Made by a program: the position numbers and the translations under genes. From Acanthaster planci (lineage: Eukaryota > Echinodermata > Asteroidea > Valvatida > Acanthasteridae), in assembly GCF_001949145.1 (NCBI RefSeq), contig NW_019091360.1:618440-682439 (forward strand): 64,000 nt of DNA, read 5' to 3'. This document shows positions 46,957 to 60,424 of the stretch, piece after piece (the first letter of the stretch is position 1; every line of letters begins with the position of its first letter). Below the pieces are notes generated by a model. It was given only the letters and a program-made list of their open reading frames with translations, ran no database searches and was not told the origin of the DNA.

Positions 46957-47253
46957 CTGTAAAAGATTGAATCGAATAAACATTAGAAAATTTTCGTTAG
47001 ATTTCATATACGTGTGACGCCCATTTGTATTTGAGTTATTTTTTTTACTAAGTGATTGGGTAACTTTATTATTAGGTGATTGGGCTTACCCAGTCACTTT
47101 CTGGAATTAATACGATTCTTGCTTTTCGTCGTCGTCCAATAATTCTCTGAGCCTTTTTTTTTCAATATGGTGGAAAGCATAAACTTGAAAGATGGTATAG
47201 GCATCATCCTGATCCCGAGGTGTATAGGTGCTGTATGATATGAGGCGCCCTTT

Positions 47254-49005
47254 CTTAGTACAAAAAATTAAACGAAAATAATATATATGTGACGAAACTA
47301 ATATATGTAGGACGAAAGTGAAATAAATCTAAAACGAAACGAAGAAGTGCATACAGGACAAAGCTAATACATAAAGTAGGAAACCAATATATTAATAGGA
47401 CAAAAGTACATTTAAAGGACGAAGGTGATTGTATATTGGACGAAAACTAATAAATATACAACAAAGCTCATATATAAACGACGAAACTAATAGAAAACGA
47501 AAATAAAATATAGGACAAAACCAATATAATTATATAGGACGAAATTAATGTATATAGAATGAAACTAATATAAATAGAACGAAACTAAAAAATATAGAAT
47601 GAAACTAAAAAAATAATAGAACTAATAAAAGTAGAACGGAACATTAGAACGAAACTAATATAGAACGGAACTAATAAATATAGAACGGAATTTATAAATA
47701 TAGAACGAAACTAATATAGAACGGAACTTATAAATAAGACGAAGCGCCGCCACCTCGACGCCAGACCAGTTGTGATATAGACCAAAATGTAAGAACGAAA
47801 ACGTAAACATTTATAAGACTAAGCGCCATTTAGCAACCGGTCTTGCCGCGAGCGCGCGCCATTCCCGACACGGAAAGAGATACACGGACAACAGTTGATG
47901 CCCCTTTGCACAAACCATTATTTGACTTGTCTGAAAAAAACTGTTTTCTAAGTAAATGCTTCGGAATTTTCATCGCTAAATTTCACTTTTGGGATATGTA
48001 AAATCACTTTATGACGGCTGTTGTAACATTTTAAGGGAAAATTAGTGTTGTATGTAACTCTTATGGAACTCTTTCTCCGACACTTTTGATGATAATTACG
48101 GACGTCGGACGGTGGACTAGGACGTCACTTGTCGTAGAGATTTGTCAAAACGAGAGCTGTGATCCTGAACCATGGCTCGAGAGTTGAAAAATGTGAACGT
48201 ATGCCCCTATGAAAAGTCGTTGACAACCTCCTCCAAACCCTGCTTTCAATGCAATGTGGCAATGGGCCTAGGCCTACTGCTACGAGTGCCAGTGTTAATA
48301 GCGTAATGCCTGACACTTACAGCGGTGCCCCTGGCACTGGAGCCCGACTGTCAACAACGTGGTCAATCACAATCGGCATGATCAGCAACCGGAAACGTAA
48401 CAGTGTGGCCTAACCATGATGCGGTGCTTCTCAATGTTGTTCTGTATGGTCCTAACATTTCGGAGCATTATTGAGAAAGCTCCGCATCACTTGAAAACAA
48501 TTGAAAAAGCTCTGCATCATGGTTAGGAGCGACGTCCGCGAACCAGTCGGTAAATGGCACTTCGTCTTATATATTTTACGTTTTCGTTCTATATTTTACG
48601 TTTTCGTTCTATATATTTTACATATTGGTCTATATCACAACTGGTCTGGCGTCGAGGTGGCGGCGCTTCGTCTTCTTTATTAGTTTCGTTCTACATTTGT
48701 TAGTTTAGTTCTATATTTATTTCTTTCGTTCCATATTTATTAGATTCGTCCTATATACCTTAGTTTCATCCTTTACATATTAGTTTCATCCTGTATGGCC
48801 TATATTGGAATTGCCCTACAAAGTATTGTTCGTTCTAGATTTATTAGTTTCGTCGTTTTATATGAGTTTTGTCATATATTTATTAGATTTCGTCCTATAT
48901 AAAGTACCTTTGTCCTTCAAATGTAAAACTTGTCCGATATACAGATTGGTTTCGTACTTTATGTATTAATTTTGTTGTATATATACTTTTTTCGTCCATC
49001 ATAAA
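47254..49005. mobile_element. Large inverted-repeat element with minisatellite-like arms
   Basis: The left arm (about 47254-47850) consists of degenerate units built on GAACGAAACTAATAAATATA. It ends in the unique block GAAGCGCCGCCACCTCGACG and CCAGACCAGTTGTGATATAG. The right arm (about 48525-49005) is its reverse complement, in the same order: CACAACTGGTCTGGCGTCG, GGTGGCGGCGCTTCG, then TTAGTTTCGTTCTA units. The 0.7-kb centre carries further hairpins (CTAACCATGATGC.G at 48410, inverted at 48511) but no gene. The class is unknown; a foldback-type DNA element is my inference. Confidence 0.75.
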
Positions 49006-49099
49006 TGCTGTAAATGCCCTTGGAAAACAGTACAAAATTGAACCGGAAGGGGTTTGTGCGTGATGTGCGCACAACGGTCTGTAAGCCTATTCCATTCAT

Positions 49100-49418
49100 T
49101 GGGTGCGTTCGATTAGCTTCCGTGAAAACACCAGTGTTACACTCAAGGGAAGCCTCAAAATGAGGCTTATCGAACGCTGCAGTGTGTTTTCCAAGGCATT
49201 CTGGGAAAAAGGTCAAGTCACCGCCACGTTCCATCAGGTACGTCCATGCACGAACAGTCCATCCGTGACGTCATTACACTCGGGCAGCCTCCAGAGACCC
49301 GCTCGCCAGCCGGGGTAGTAGTGGCTGACACCAGGGCAGGCACGAACATCACGTGATGGCTAAACGAACGCTCTCGTGTAAGTTTGACTTACACGTGTAA
49401 GCTAATCGAACGCACCCA
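49100..49418. mobile_element. 319-bp MITE with perfect 20-bp inverted ends
   Basis: TGGGTGCGTTCGATTAGCTT at 49100-49119 is exactly inverted at 49399-49418. A second inner pair (ACACTCAAGGGAAGCCTC / GAGGCTTATCGAACGC) repeats part of the end. No target duplication is visible. Confidence 0.8.
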
Positions 49419-52400
49419 GAAAAAGGGGGTGTTACAGTATCCAGCGTTTCCATTCTCTACAAGGATTATTGAAGAACTTGTTCTGTTTTTCAATGTGCAC
49501 ACCAGCCCTTTGTTTCATGGAGGTCCTGTAAAAGGATTCCTATTTCAGCTTCTCGATCCAGCTATGGATCCAGCACGCGAACGCGTTTATAATGCACACA
49601 CTGCGCTGTGATGTCCTCAAATCAACACGCCTAAACCCTGCATAATAATTATTTAATTTGTAAAACTCCCGCCTTAAACACCTCACCCTCAAACTGTAGT
49701 CGTTTATTAAAAGGAAATCCTTCCCTTCAACAAGAACCTTTTTCCACAACGTTATAAAAAACGAGTGATGCGTCCCATTGAAATTTTGTCCATTGCTTTA
49801 GGCCTATAGTAAAAAAATTCTTCACGTTCGATCAAAACTTACAGCGCGTGGAGATGCAGCACGCACAACCGACCGCCGCACACAAACGCGTGTGCGGGCA
49901 ACGCGTTGACAAGTTGGCACGGCGCAGTCAAAAAGGATTTGCAGGTAAATAAAATATCTCTCCCGAAGACAAGTTTCATCTCGAAAATTAACTTTTCTGA
50001 TACAAGTGAAAGTCCCATATAAGAAATATATCATACAGGTTTAAACACTCCGAGTCACGGTTGAAATAAATTATCAATAAAAATTTTTGCCAGCTGTTCG
50101 TGGATCGTGGTCCATCTTTACACAGCTAAGAAACAAGGGATCTGCATGTCATCGCAGCACAATACTGAATGAGAGGACTTTGAACGTAGGGGGCGCTTGT
50201 CGCACAACACCCTTCTGTCCCTACCTGTACCTGCACTGAACAATCCCATGTGTTATTAAACTGCACGCCGAACCGCTCCACGTACGCATTGCGAGGAAGT
50301 TGGACTACACTAGGCCAATTGCCTACTTGATTTCAAATCTAGGATTTGGCAGGAGGGCAGCTATCCGCCCCGAGTTGAAGTGCACCCCCAATCCGCAAAA
50401 GAAACACAGATGGTAGTAAGTTTTCCAAGCGGGTTCTTGCAAGCGTTTATTAAGGAATAAAATCGTTACGCATGCTCAGCGTCAAACGCGCCACTGATCT
50501 CCATTATAAACGCGTGCCTATGTGGTGAGTATAAAAAACACCCCCACTTTTGTTCCGTTGCAGCTGATAGAGGCTGCTTAACGCAATGGGAACGAATTTG
50601 CTGGTACTGCACTTACTTTTAAGAGTTGCGTTCACTCGTTCCCATCGCCCGTAATGGACGCTTGGGAGGGCATAATACGCCTCCCACAAAGTTTAGTGAG
50701 AGACACTGCTCCTAACTACAGACGTGCGATGCTCTGTGCAGCAGCTGCTGTGGGGTACCGGTACTTGCTGCCCAACTTCGTGCATTTTTAGCCAGTGTGC
50801 TTTCGTGATTCGATTGTTGCGCACGTTAGACGTGTATACGTGCACGTTCGATATTGTTAAATTCAACATTGTCCAATGAATAGGCTTAAGGCCGGTTTAT
50901 ATTTCAGTTGAATGCGAAAACGAAGCGATTATGAGGTTATGAAAAATTTGCAGCGAAATTTCGCCCGAGTTGAAATGTGTTCAACTTTTGCGAATTCGCT
51001 ACGCCAATGTTTGATCTGGCCTTCACAATTCCGTGATCGCTTTTACGCTGAGTATGAACTGGCCTTTACTCGATAAAAACTACGCCACCTTGAAATAGCG
51101 TAGTTGCCTTTCCTAGTACGGTACCCCATGAAGGCCCTTGGAAAGAGTGAAAGAGTTACGCTTGTTTGGTCATCTTGGCACTCCTTAAAAAGCACACGTA
51201 ATCAAAAGACAAATCCACGGTATGTGCAATAATGTCTGGGTTTTTAGATATGCAAAACATTTGTGTGGGCAGTTTGACGTGGTGGCATACTCTGCCAGAA
51301 CGCAAAATAGTTTTGTGGTTGGTGAGTACCTCATTTAAACAGCTGATGTAGTTAGTCAAACAGGCTGACAACCAGTCAAGGTTGACGATTCCTGCGCAAC
51401 ATGCAGGGATTTGTTTTGTTGAAGTGCTTAATTTTCACTTTTCTGTAACATGTGCATCAAATTAAATAAGACAAAAAAGGCAACTTGACACCGACTTACA
51501 GGTATAAACATGGGTATGTAATTCCATCGACACCCGTAACTTCCAATGGTCACAGTTTATTGTATATAAGGCGAGTATGTTGTACACACAGTCACAGATG
51601 TTTGGGGGCATCGTTGAAGTTTACGAGCAGAGTTCGTTCTATCCCTTGATACTCAGGGATTATGATACCTTACCAAGAATGCAACCATAGTAAATCACAT
51701 CCAAAAACCAGGACTCACGGTCTACCGTACAGGTTTACACGGATTACGATGCTTAAAAGGTTAAATTGTCATTTGCACGCTTTTGCACAACAAATAAATC
51801 TCAAGATCGGAGAGTTTCTTCATGCCAGGATTTGGACATGAACGGGACAAAAGCACAAAGCAACTATTCAGTCACAAACGCATGGGTTCAGCACTATTGA
51901 CTATGCCTTGAGACGATTTGGCCTTGTATACGCAGACGTTGGTTGAATGACCAGCAGTTAAGCTCAATTAAAGTCGGTATTAAAAAGGAAATATACTCCG
52001 GCTCTTGTCAAGGATACACCAAACTGACACTTTGCTGGATTTTTCATTCGAGTGAATAGTGTAAATCATCAAGAACATAGAAGGCTTATTTTCAGCACAA
52101 CAGCTAGTGGAACTCGGGTGCAATTTCTAAGGGAACCCGGGGTACACACATGTTCTTTCAGGGGAACTAAAACCAGAAATACTGGGCTCCTCGAACTATA
52201 TTGTGTACATACAAGATTGTAAATGGGGTGGGGGACGGACCGATGCACGGCCCCCCGCAGGGGGTGGCCTACCCCACCCCATAGTTACGCCATGTGTGGT
52301 AGCTCAACACTTTGACATAGAGCCTACCAGACAGAAAATTCAACACCTCGTGTCTTCAGACATGATTTTACAGAAAAAAGATTTAGTCCCAATATGGGTT

Positions 52401-55400
52401 CAAATTATAGATTTGTGATTTCTGTTTTACCAAGCCCCCCCCCATCACTTCAATCTTGGATTTCTAACAGAACTCGTTGTACGTAGAAATGATTCCATGA
52501 GTAACAATTTACCTGATTATGACACCACCCAGACAGCAGGCTATACCTTCAATTACATTGCTTTTGTTTTGTGTGGTATTCTCACGTTTATAGCGCAAAA
52601 TATTTCGTACATTAAACCTAATCCAAGTATTTGTAGTTAAGGATGCAATTGTTCAGTTTAGACAAAAATGATGCCAGAGTTTGATGAATCATAGAAGAAG
52701 GAAACCGTTTGAAACAGAAATGTACGGCTGCATTCTATTCTTAACATCGAATGTGAGTTAAAATATGAACATTCGCTAAAACTAAAGTCTTATTTGACGT
52801 TTTCCCGTGGCCTTCGACTAGTTCTGTTAGGAATTATTTTTCCCCTACAAATTGGCATTTTAAATTTCTATATAGCATTCAAATATTGTGAATGGGTAAT
52901 GAATTAATTTAGCCAATCGAACCACAATTTGACAGCAAGGGTGTTTTCAATCGAAGAGGCTGGTTCGACACACACATCATGAAAGCACGGCACAGGAAGT
53001 AATATGCAGTCTATTCCTGACCAATCATCTAGTCTTAATTTTCAGTTGAAATATTTCGATTGCACATAAGGCATTATTTTGAAAAACAAGACATGTTTTT
53101 GAAAAGCCATCTCTACTCTAGCACTTTGGCGGTGTTCTCATTAAAGCAAAACTGAAGATATAGTGAAATTATGGTGGAGTTCAATCATCCCTGTTTTTTA
53201 ATGATTTCTTTGACAGATTTGTCTGAGTTCATCTAAGATTGCTGAAAAACACTTTCAAAACATGCCCCCTAAAATAATGTTGGGACAAGCACAGTCGAAA
53301 TGAATACCACGTGAAAGGGATTTATTAATGTCTGTAGAGCGAACGACATGCAAGGGAGCCCGCTACCTGATATGGTGCCCAATTCCCGGACATCCGGGTA
53401 GTCCTTTGGATCTGGACTAAGTTTCAACACACTCAAGATTTGCCCACTATTTTCCCTTTTCCCGACTATAAAGTAATGAGACGTAGTTGAATTAATAGGT
53501 TTAAAGCCCTAAACAAAGACGTTTGGCAACACTCCTTGAGGAAACTTGGGAAACTCAACTTGAGCAAAGTGAAGGGACTCTAAAATCGTAGTGCTGCATC
53601 CGCCAGTGGTAGGTTTTAAATATTTTAACTCTCTGACCCGCCGGTCGTACTCCACCGGACTTTCCAAAAAGGGGGAAAATGGGACGATATGACAGAAAAT
53701 GACCATAAAGTCTGTATCCCAGTACACACTGCTCACACTTTTGCCGACTCGGCCATTTTGTGAGCATGCGTTCATAATGATTTATCAGGGAAGAGGTCCA
53801 TATTACCATCAGTTCATTTGCATTTACACGTTTACCACAGCGTCATTTACTTAAGGCTGTAAATAAGAAAATTGCCAAATATCCAACTTTGTGCAATCAT
53901 TACAGCAAATGCATAGTTAATGTATGTGGGTGAGTGTGTATCCGCGCCGCCGGCATCGTATTAGAGGAACACTTTTCAGGAAACTTTGTGCTGACAAAAA
54001 GGAAATAAATTGAAATCAAGGGCGTAGACCGCGGCCAAATTCCCCACAATCCGCTTTTTCAATTCTTCACTGTCGTTAGATTTCAGGAATATTGGACTCA
54101 TCGTAATCTTCCACTTCTTGGCTCAGGCCTTCGCCTGTTGTTAAAAACAGAAACTTGTGAAGAACGTACGTCAGTCTGGGTACTGGTCCCCATGTAAAGT
54201 TTGTGGACAGCAACCAGTCTTCAGCAGCTTTCCGGTAGTGTTTTCCCTAGTCGAACAAAATGAAGGGTGATCTGCAGTTAAGTTTAATGGGCTTGGCCTT
54301 TTCAGCGCGGCTTCAAAGAGGGGCAGTTTGATTTTACTGAATAATTCAGGCATATGTTAGCGTAACTCTTCCGCAATGAAGAATATTGCACTTCCTTTTG
54401 CTTTAAGGCTTCCTGTGTTTTAACATACTGGAACAATAGGCGTTCATTCCTGAGACTAGCATCACAAGTGGAAAAACAAGATAACCTTATGTAATGTTTC
54501 ACGCTCGACTAATACCGTTTCACGGTGAAAAGTCAACTATGGACGTTTTCCCCCGGCTCAAGCACCGTATTGGCACGGCGTATAGGCCATACATGCATGA
54601 CACATGGTTTCTCCCAGGAGATCTTCACACAATGAGCGGTGGATGCATAACACAACCCAAGAACTATGAACTTCGCATGCATGATCCGGAGTTAAATTCT
54701 GGTAATTTTCAAAACTGCACTGATAAAAGAATTCCGTCGTCATGATTCACAGTCATGATCAAATTTGCATTTGTAATGGGTCACGAAAACCATGCAGTCT
54801 TATGATCATTCTTCCATTTCAACACGGAACGAAAGCATGATGACCTGAGGGAACGAGTTTCGATTCCGCACCCTTCAGTAGCATCTCGGATCTCCGACAC
54901 TCGGACATCGGTGCTTATTATAGAGGCCAATATATGATTTTTATTTTAAAAATGCTCAACTTAAATCTCTTGATTTTAATCACAATTTGTTTGATATTGT
55001 GATACACCAATAGCTAAATTTGCTTGTTTTGGAAAAGATAGTAATGCCAACTCAACCCAAATTTTTGGGGAAAAAATTCTGATTTAAATAAAATCTAGTT
55101 TAAAATTTTAAAAATCCGACTTTCATTTCTTTTTTGTAAAAAAACGCTAACCCATGGGTAATTACAGTGTGTTTGGCTGATTTCCTCACATTACTTAATA
55201 GTAAACATTAATCTTTCGTTTATTTGGGGCCGGTACTTGTAATCTGTATCAATGCACCGCAGCGCAGCAGAAGTTAGAAAAACACCGATATAAGATTGAT
55301 AGTATTGAAAAGTTGAACCGTTATTAGACACCTCCAAACAAAACTGTTTGTCACATGTTCCATTCCATCACAAAATAATCGTGTCATGCTAGACCTCTTA

Positions 55401-55639
55401 GCATCAATGGGGAATAAGAAAAGCCAACCGATTCAATTCCACAGTGCAATGTAATGGCGGTCGTTTTTTTGATGGAATATCGGAGGAAAATAAAAGTGGT
55501 CCATTTACGCATGACTCATTGCCTTTAATGTCCCGCATCACCTTGATCATAAAATATCAACCGCAAATACAATTCCTGTCGGTGCTAAAGCCTTGTTCTC
55601 GTGAATTTTCTGGGAGAGAGACCGCTCCGAAGACCGCCT
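49419..55639. other. Long span without a recognised gene
   Basis: Includes the 50373-50470 copy of the 30.6-kb repeat and a GC-rich imperfect hairpin near 52222-52284 (GGGGTGGG...CCCACCCC). Nothing else that I can name. Confidence 0.45.
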
Positions 55640-55860
55640 TCATCAATGGGTGATTAAACAACCGCCATCTTTCATTGGAAGCCGCAGCGAGGATTTCATT
55701 ACGGCTGTGACCGGCATACGCACTACAATCTCTTTGATGTCGCCGCTATCTATTTAACTCATTCATTTTTCATCGGAGCGAGCGGTACGGCAAATGAAAT
55801 TGGCGGAGAGATGGATAGAGTTGACCAATGTATAACGGAGATGGGGATGTCATAATAAAT
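55640..55860. promoter_or_regulatory. Motif-dense island, possible cis-regulatory element
   Basis: Contrasts with its AT-rich surroundings. It has recurring TTTCATT words beside GCCG (55668, 55694, and inverted near 55795), a TCF-like CTTTGATGT near 55732 and TGATTAAA near 55651. No open frame. The call is inference from texture only. Confidence 0.25.
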
Positions 55861-56382
55861 GGAGATTAAATAGAGAACAGACAGAGGAAAGCTGCAAGAA
55901 AATGAGACGAGATATAAGTTGAGAGGTAAGCAGAATGGAAGAAAATGAAAGCTACAGAACGTAGACGCCAGACATTTTTAATAATACATACGACATACTT
56001 TGTAGTGCTGGATGGGAATATTTAAATACTGGCTACAGCTGCAGTTGGAATATGGACTTTTACCGTGTACTTACATGGATGGCCAGTTTTGCAGAAATAT
56101 ACACCTTGATTGTGTCAGAATTTGCATCCAAATGTATATGTACATGCTCCAATACATGTAAAGGGGTAACATTTGGTATTTCAAAGCTGCGTAGGGTTTT
56201 TCTTTCTTACATTTTGTGAATTCTTCTTTTGTTTCAGTTACTAGAAAATAAATGAAATCGCCTATGACGTAAAAGGAGGCCCATTGGGCCCATTGCACAA
56301 ATTCAGTGTAATTTGATTGTTGATGGGTTTGATAAGTTTTCTTCTTGTCTTTTATCCTTGGTGGGGGCACTGCACAGCTCAA

Positions 56383-56630
56383 TGGCGTATCCAGCGGGGG
56401 GGCGACTTACCCCCTCAACTGATTTTTTTTTTAACAAAGAATACTTCATGGTATGAAAGAAAGTAATTGGTATATTTATTTATCAAACATTTAACAATAA
56501 AAACCCTAAGAAAACAACACTCCAGCAGATAAAAGCAAGGATGTCAGGACCGTGAGTAAGGCTTTTGATTTGTCTCCCCTAAAATCATGTTGAATGAGCC
56601 CACAAAGCTGCATTCGCGTTGAATCCCCCC
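56383..56630. repeat. Interspersed repeat shared with 27.9 kb
   Basis: Diverged copy of 27880-28110 (TGGCGTATCC, AAACCCTAAGAAAACAACAC, GTCAGGACCGTGAG, GCTGCATTCGCG). Confidence 0.7.
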
Positions 56631-57823
56631 CCCCCACACACCCAAGTGTGTATTTGCCTGCAACTGGGGACCCCCTATTGTTCCTCTTTTGTTTGTACTT
56701 AAACTTTTTTACAAGACCACCCATACGTTTTGTTCACAGTTGTCAATCGGGGACCCTCTGTCAATCGGGGACCTTATTGTCCTCTATTGTTCAAGGTCCC
56801 CAATTGAATGCAGAAACAAACTCACACACACCCACACACAAAGCGGGATACGCCGCTGGTTAAGCTGTTTTATCGGAGATATAACTAAACAAAGGACACC
56901 TAGATTATTGTGCGGCGCAGAATCAACATATTTATGAAATAATTCATCTCCATGCTTTTAATATGTCTAACTCCTTCAAAAAGATATCCTAATACGTCTG
57001 AGGATATGCCTATTTGGAAGGGCCGATGTGATGCGTGAATTAAAGTTGATGGACGGACCGAGGGCAGATGTTGCAATAAACCGGATTACTGACAAAAATC
57101 GCAGCCTTCAAAGCACTGGCAGCTGCTCTGAATGCTATGCGGAATTTATCTGAATGGGAATACCGATTCAGCTTTAGTTCCACCAACCATGAGGATAAGA
57201 ATTTTAAAATGTACTACGTGTAGGCAAGTAGCAAATGGGCATTGGCAGATCAGGCGAGGGGCAAAAGAGAGGTAATTTGTAAGAAAATGACTATGTAAGT
57301 TCATTTCCTTTCTTCCAGCCTCACTCCTCAAATGGACCATAAAAGGAAACATAACGAAATTCCCATATCAATTGAAGCACGAAACAATTACCGCATCCCC
57401 CCCAATTATGTTTTGGATCCGCCCATAGGGGAAGGCGTATTTTGCTCCCCATGCCCAGTGACATTCTGCCAACTGGCTGATCTGGGGGCGGGGCAACGGG
57501 GTTCTAAATTCAGCAGTTCAGCATTGAACAGTTCTACTTTCTAAGACAAGCTGTGTTCGAAGATGAAATGTATAGCTTCTTCTTGTTCAAAATTTGTAGA
57601 AGAGAAATTTTGACCACATTTCCGATTCGCACTTCGACATTTTTGAGGGTTTGTCAAAAATCATGGGAGCGAGAAAAATGGCAAAAATTTCGGGCGATAG
57701 GTCGCTCACTTTGTGGGGTTCTAAATATGTTTTTCATATTCAACAGTCATATAAACATTTGCCTCTATTGTCTGTTTATTCTAATAACTTTTAGAGTTTG
57801 CCTTTTTTAAAATTGGCCCAAAA
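56631..57823. other. Unassigned, simple repeats
   Basis: Contains C-rich and CA-rich low-complexity runs (56625-56645, 56820-56840) and two direct copies of TCAATCGGGGACC near 56744-56772. No gene. Confidence 0.5.
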
Positions 57824-58763
57824 CAGGGGCGGATCCAAGGGCGTGGGGGCGCAGGCCCCCTTTTTTCCCCTCAGAAAATTAAATAAATAAATTTTAAGAA
57901 GAAAAAAGGGAGGAGAAAAGAGAGGGGTCACACTGCCTGAAATTGCACAGCAGAGCGCCTAAAATCCAAAATGGCTCCGCGGACTCAACGACGTATGGAC
58001 ATTTACCATTACTGTTTTGGTTCAGCCCCCCCCCCCAATCAGGAAACTCCGGTTTGTGCATTCCTTGCTCTTTGGTTTATGCATACCAGTGAGAAAGGAA
58101 ATGCGCTTGGCAGTGATGATTCTTAACCCTAGAGTTATGATACTTTCAACGCTGTTTAAAGCATTTTGGTGGCCTTTTTTAATCAGAAACTTCAAAATAT
58201 GTGGGTATTGTGGTGTGGGCTGTGTTCGAGTTATATAGGTAGTTTTGTACATAAAAGCCTTTTAACCACTGACGTACGTACATGAAGCACTGGTCTGGTG
58301 CACACGTGACACAATCAGCGCTCACTCTTTGTGCACGTGCATTCCGCGTGTACACGTACATGTGTACGTGGTGGTGCAGCATCCCGAACATTTCCTTAGA
58401 GCGGTAGCTGATGCGTAGTTTGCAGATCTGTCATCTTTTCTGATGTTCCTCGTCAAAAAATTTGTTTTTCTGTTTCATATACTCACAGGAAAAAGATTGT
58501 ACAAATTGAAGGTAATAATCTCGTTTGATAAAAATCTAGGGGAGACTTATCTGACGTTTAGAATAATGTGCTGCTTCATAATTATGTACCAAAAAGAGCC
58601 CAGTTCACGGTCCGTTGGGGATGTGCGCTATACCATTTGTTATTAAGTGTTCTCTTTCACGGGTGCCAGGGTAGCTGATGTTGAAATAAAACGAGTACCC
58701 GGTTCCAAAAATACCCGTAAATGCAAACCCCACCCCAAAAACTTGTTTCTGGATCCGCCCATG
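57824..58763. mobile_element. Element with CAGGGGCGGATCC ends (hAT-like)
   Basis: CAGGGGCGGATCC at 57824 and GGATCCGCCCATG ending 58763 form 13-bp inverted ends with one mismatch. Ends starting CAGNGGCGGATC are common in hAT elements. No transposase frame; no 8-bp duplication seen. Confidence 0.55.
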
Positions 58764-59397
58764 ATCCCGTCATTCATTTTAAATTCGTCTAAAAAGTGCA
58801 TGGCATGTCATTTCCCATGATAAATTTTCAAATCTTCCACGACACCTCAGTTTAAGTTCAATAACAGACTCCTCAACTGTCTGCTATTTTGTTGTTTATC
58901 ACTAAATTTCCTGCACATTTCAAGCTTTTCAAGTTTAAATTTACAAACGTTTAATTCTAATTTCTCACTATAATATATGACCTTTGACATTTTCCCCTTC
59001 ATTCTATGCCACTTGGTTTCCCTGGACTAGGGTACCGATTGCCAATATCTTTAACGTGAAAAGGCACGTCTGCGCATATCAAAGGGGGATATTTTATTTA
59101 GCACTTAGTACCATTATATATCATTTTATTGTTTTAAAAGGTACGTGAAATTCATTAAAAAAACTCTGTGACTGATATCTCTGGTAACTGTACCGACATT
59201 TACACGCAAGTGATTTTTTTGTCAACCAATGGGTCGGCTAAAAACTGTGACTGTGAGGTAGCAAAAGACAGGTTTGCATTTGCAAAGGTTTAAAAGTCGA
59301 GAGGAACCGTGCTGATTTATTTGACGAGCATTACCATGGACACAATGGAGTTGAATTTGTGCATACAGAAGTGCAAAACGTCTCCTGTCATACGCAG
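58764..59397. other. Unassigned, no gene seen
   Basis: AT-rich, no recognised element. Confidence 0.4.
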
Positions 59398-59566
59398 CAA
59401 GGTATGAGACGGAGAGAACCCCCTGCTTTGTGTTGGTCATTGTCTCGCAGGAATCTGGGGAATTCCTTTCAGACATCTTGGGGGATGTGTTAAGTAACAA
59501 TAGTCTGGAATGTGTATAGGGATTGGACATGTTGGGGGGGTGCCCCTCGGTCTCATTTCTTGCTGG
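59398..59566. mobile_element. MITE, second copy of the 12.4-kb family
   Basis: Left end CAGCAAGGTATGAGACGGAG and inverted right end CTCGGTCTCATTTCTTGCTG; interior matches 12441-12610. Confidence 0.7.
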
Positions 59567-59788
59567 GTATATCTCCTGTCCCACACCTCTGTCAGGTTGA
59601 CTACACAAGGAAAGGCTTGGACTGGTCCGCCGCTTTTTTCTTTCTTTCATTTGGCGAGCAGACTACGTAAGTACCGCGCTAGTAAAACTCAGGTTAACTC
59701 AGTTTCTTCGGTACGCGGCGCGCGTGGATTTGGTTCCACGGTAGTGTCAAAAAACAGCTCAATTGCTCAGGTACCTGCAATGTATGAG

Positions 59789-60013
59789 CAGGGACGGATC
59801 TAGCTTTCCGGAAACTGGTATTTAGTGGGTGTACTGAAGGGATGTCCTGCTAAGGGCGGGAATCGATGTAATAGATGGATAGATGGACGGCGCAATCCTC
59901 GTCCAGGATTTTTTTGGGGGGTACCTCTACTCATTTTCCCTCATTTCACTGGAAGTTCCATTTAGTCTGCGGCTGAACGGCGGGGTTGCAAACCCCCGCT
60001 AGATCCGCCTCTG
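59789..60013. mobile_element. 225-bp hAT-like MITE
   Basis: CAGGGACGGATCTAGC at 59789 and GCTAGATCCGCCTCTG ending 60013 are inverted with two mismatches. Confidence 0.65.
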
Positions 60014-60363
60014 CTGAGGCACAGCAACACAAGGAAATATCTAAGGAAACCACCCGAAATATCAAGCAGATAAGTTGAGCATATTGCGCACCACAACAGT
60101 GAAACTCGGCAAAGTTCTTATTTTTGAACAAGTGTATATAGAGTCAATCAAGTCCAGAGAGATCCCGTCGAAAAACCATTCCACTCGACGCTCATAAAAC
60201 TTTTGAAAGGCTGGGAATCAGTAAAAATCGCCGGTAGCATATCCTGTCCACGCGGTAGCCATTTTGAAAAAGGCTTATGTAAATTTAAAATTCTTGACAG
60301 ACCTAAGGATCTCCCCTTTTACAAGATCTCCCTTTTTACAAAATGGGAGATGTTGCCAAACCC

Positions 60364-60396
60364 CCCCTTTTTTACACAGAAACGTGTAAAAAGGGG
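60364..60396. repeat. Hairpin within a CCCTTTTTACA motif cluster
   Basis: CCCCTTTTTTACAC pairs with GTGTAAAAAGGGG across a 6-base loop. The same word, direct or inverted, occurs at about 60315, 60327, 60364, 60384 (inverted) and 60413. Confidence 0.75.
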
Positions 60397-60424
60397 ATTC
60401 GCATAAAATATATCCCCCTTTTTA

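Noticed and set aside
46979-47007. Apparent start codon and N-terminus in frame with the cysteine-rich exon
   Set aside because: It reads through the intron before the CTTTTACAG acceptor at 46957 and gives no signal peptide (it would start MKSNENF), so the true first exon must lie elsewhere.
48125-48316. Signal-peptide-like frame on the minus strand (SGITLLTLALVAVGLG) upstream of the p75-like ectodomain exon
   Set aside because: It starts at GTG directly after an in-frame TAA, has no ATG and no suitable phase-0 donor, and lies in the centre of an inverted-repeat element.
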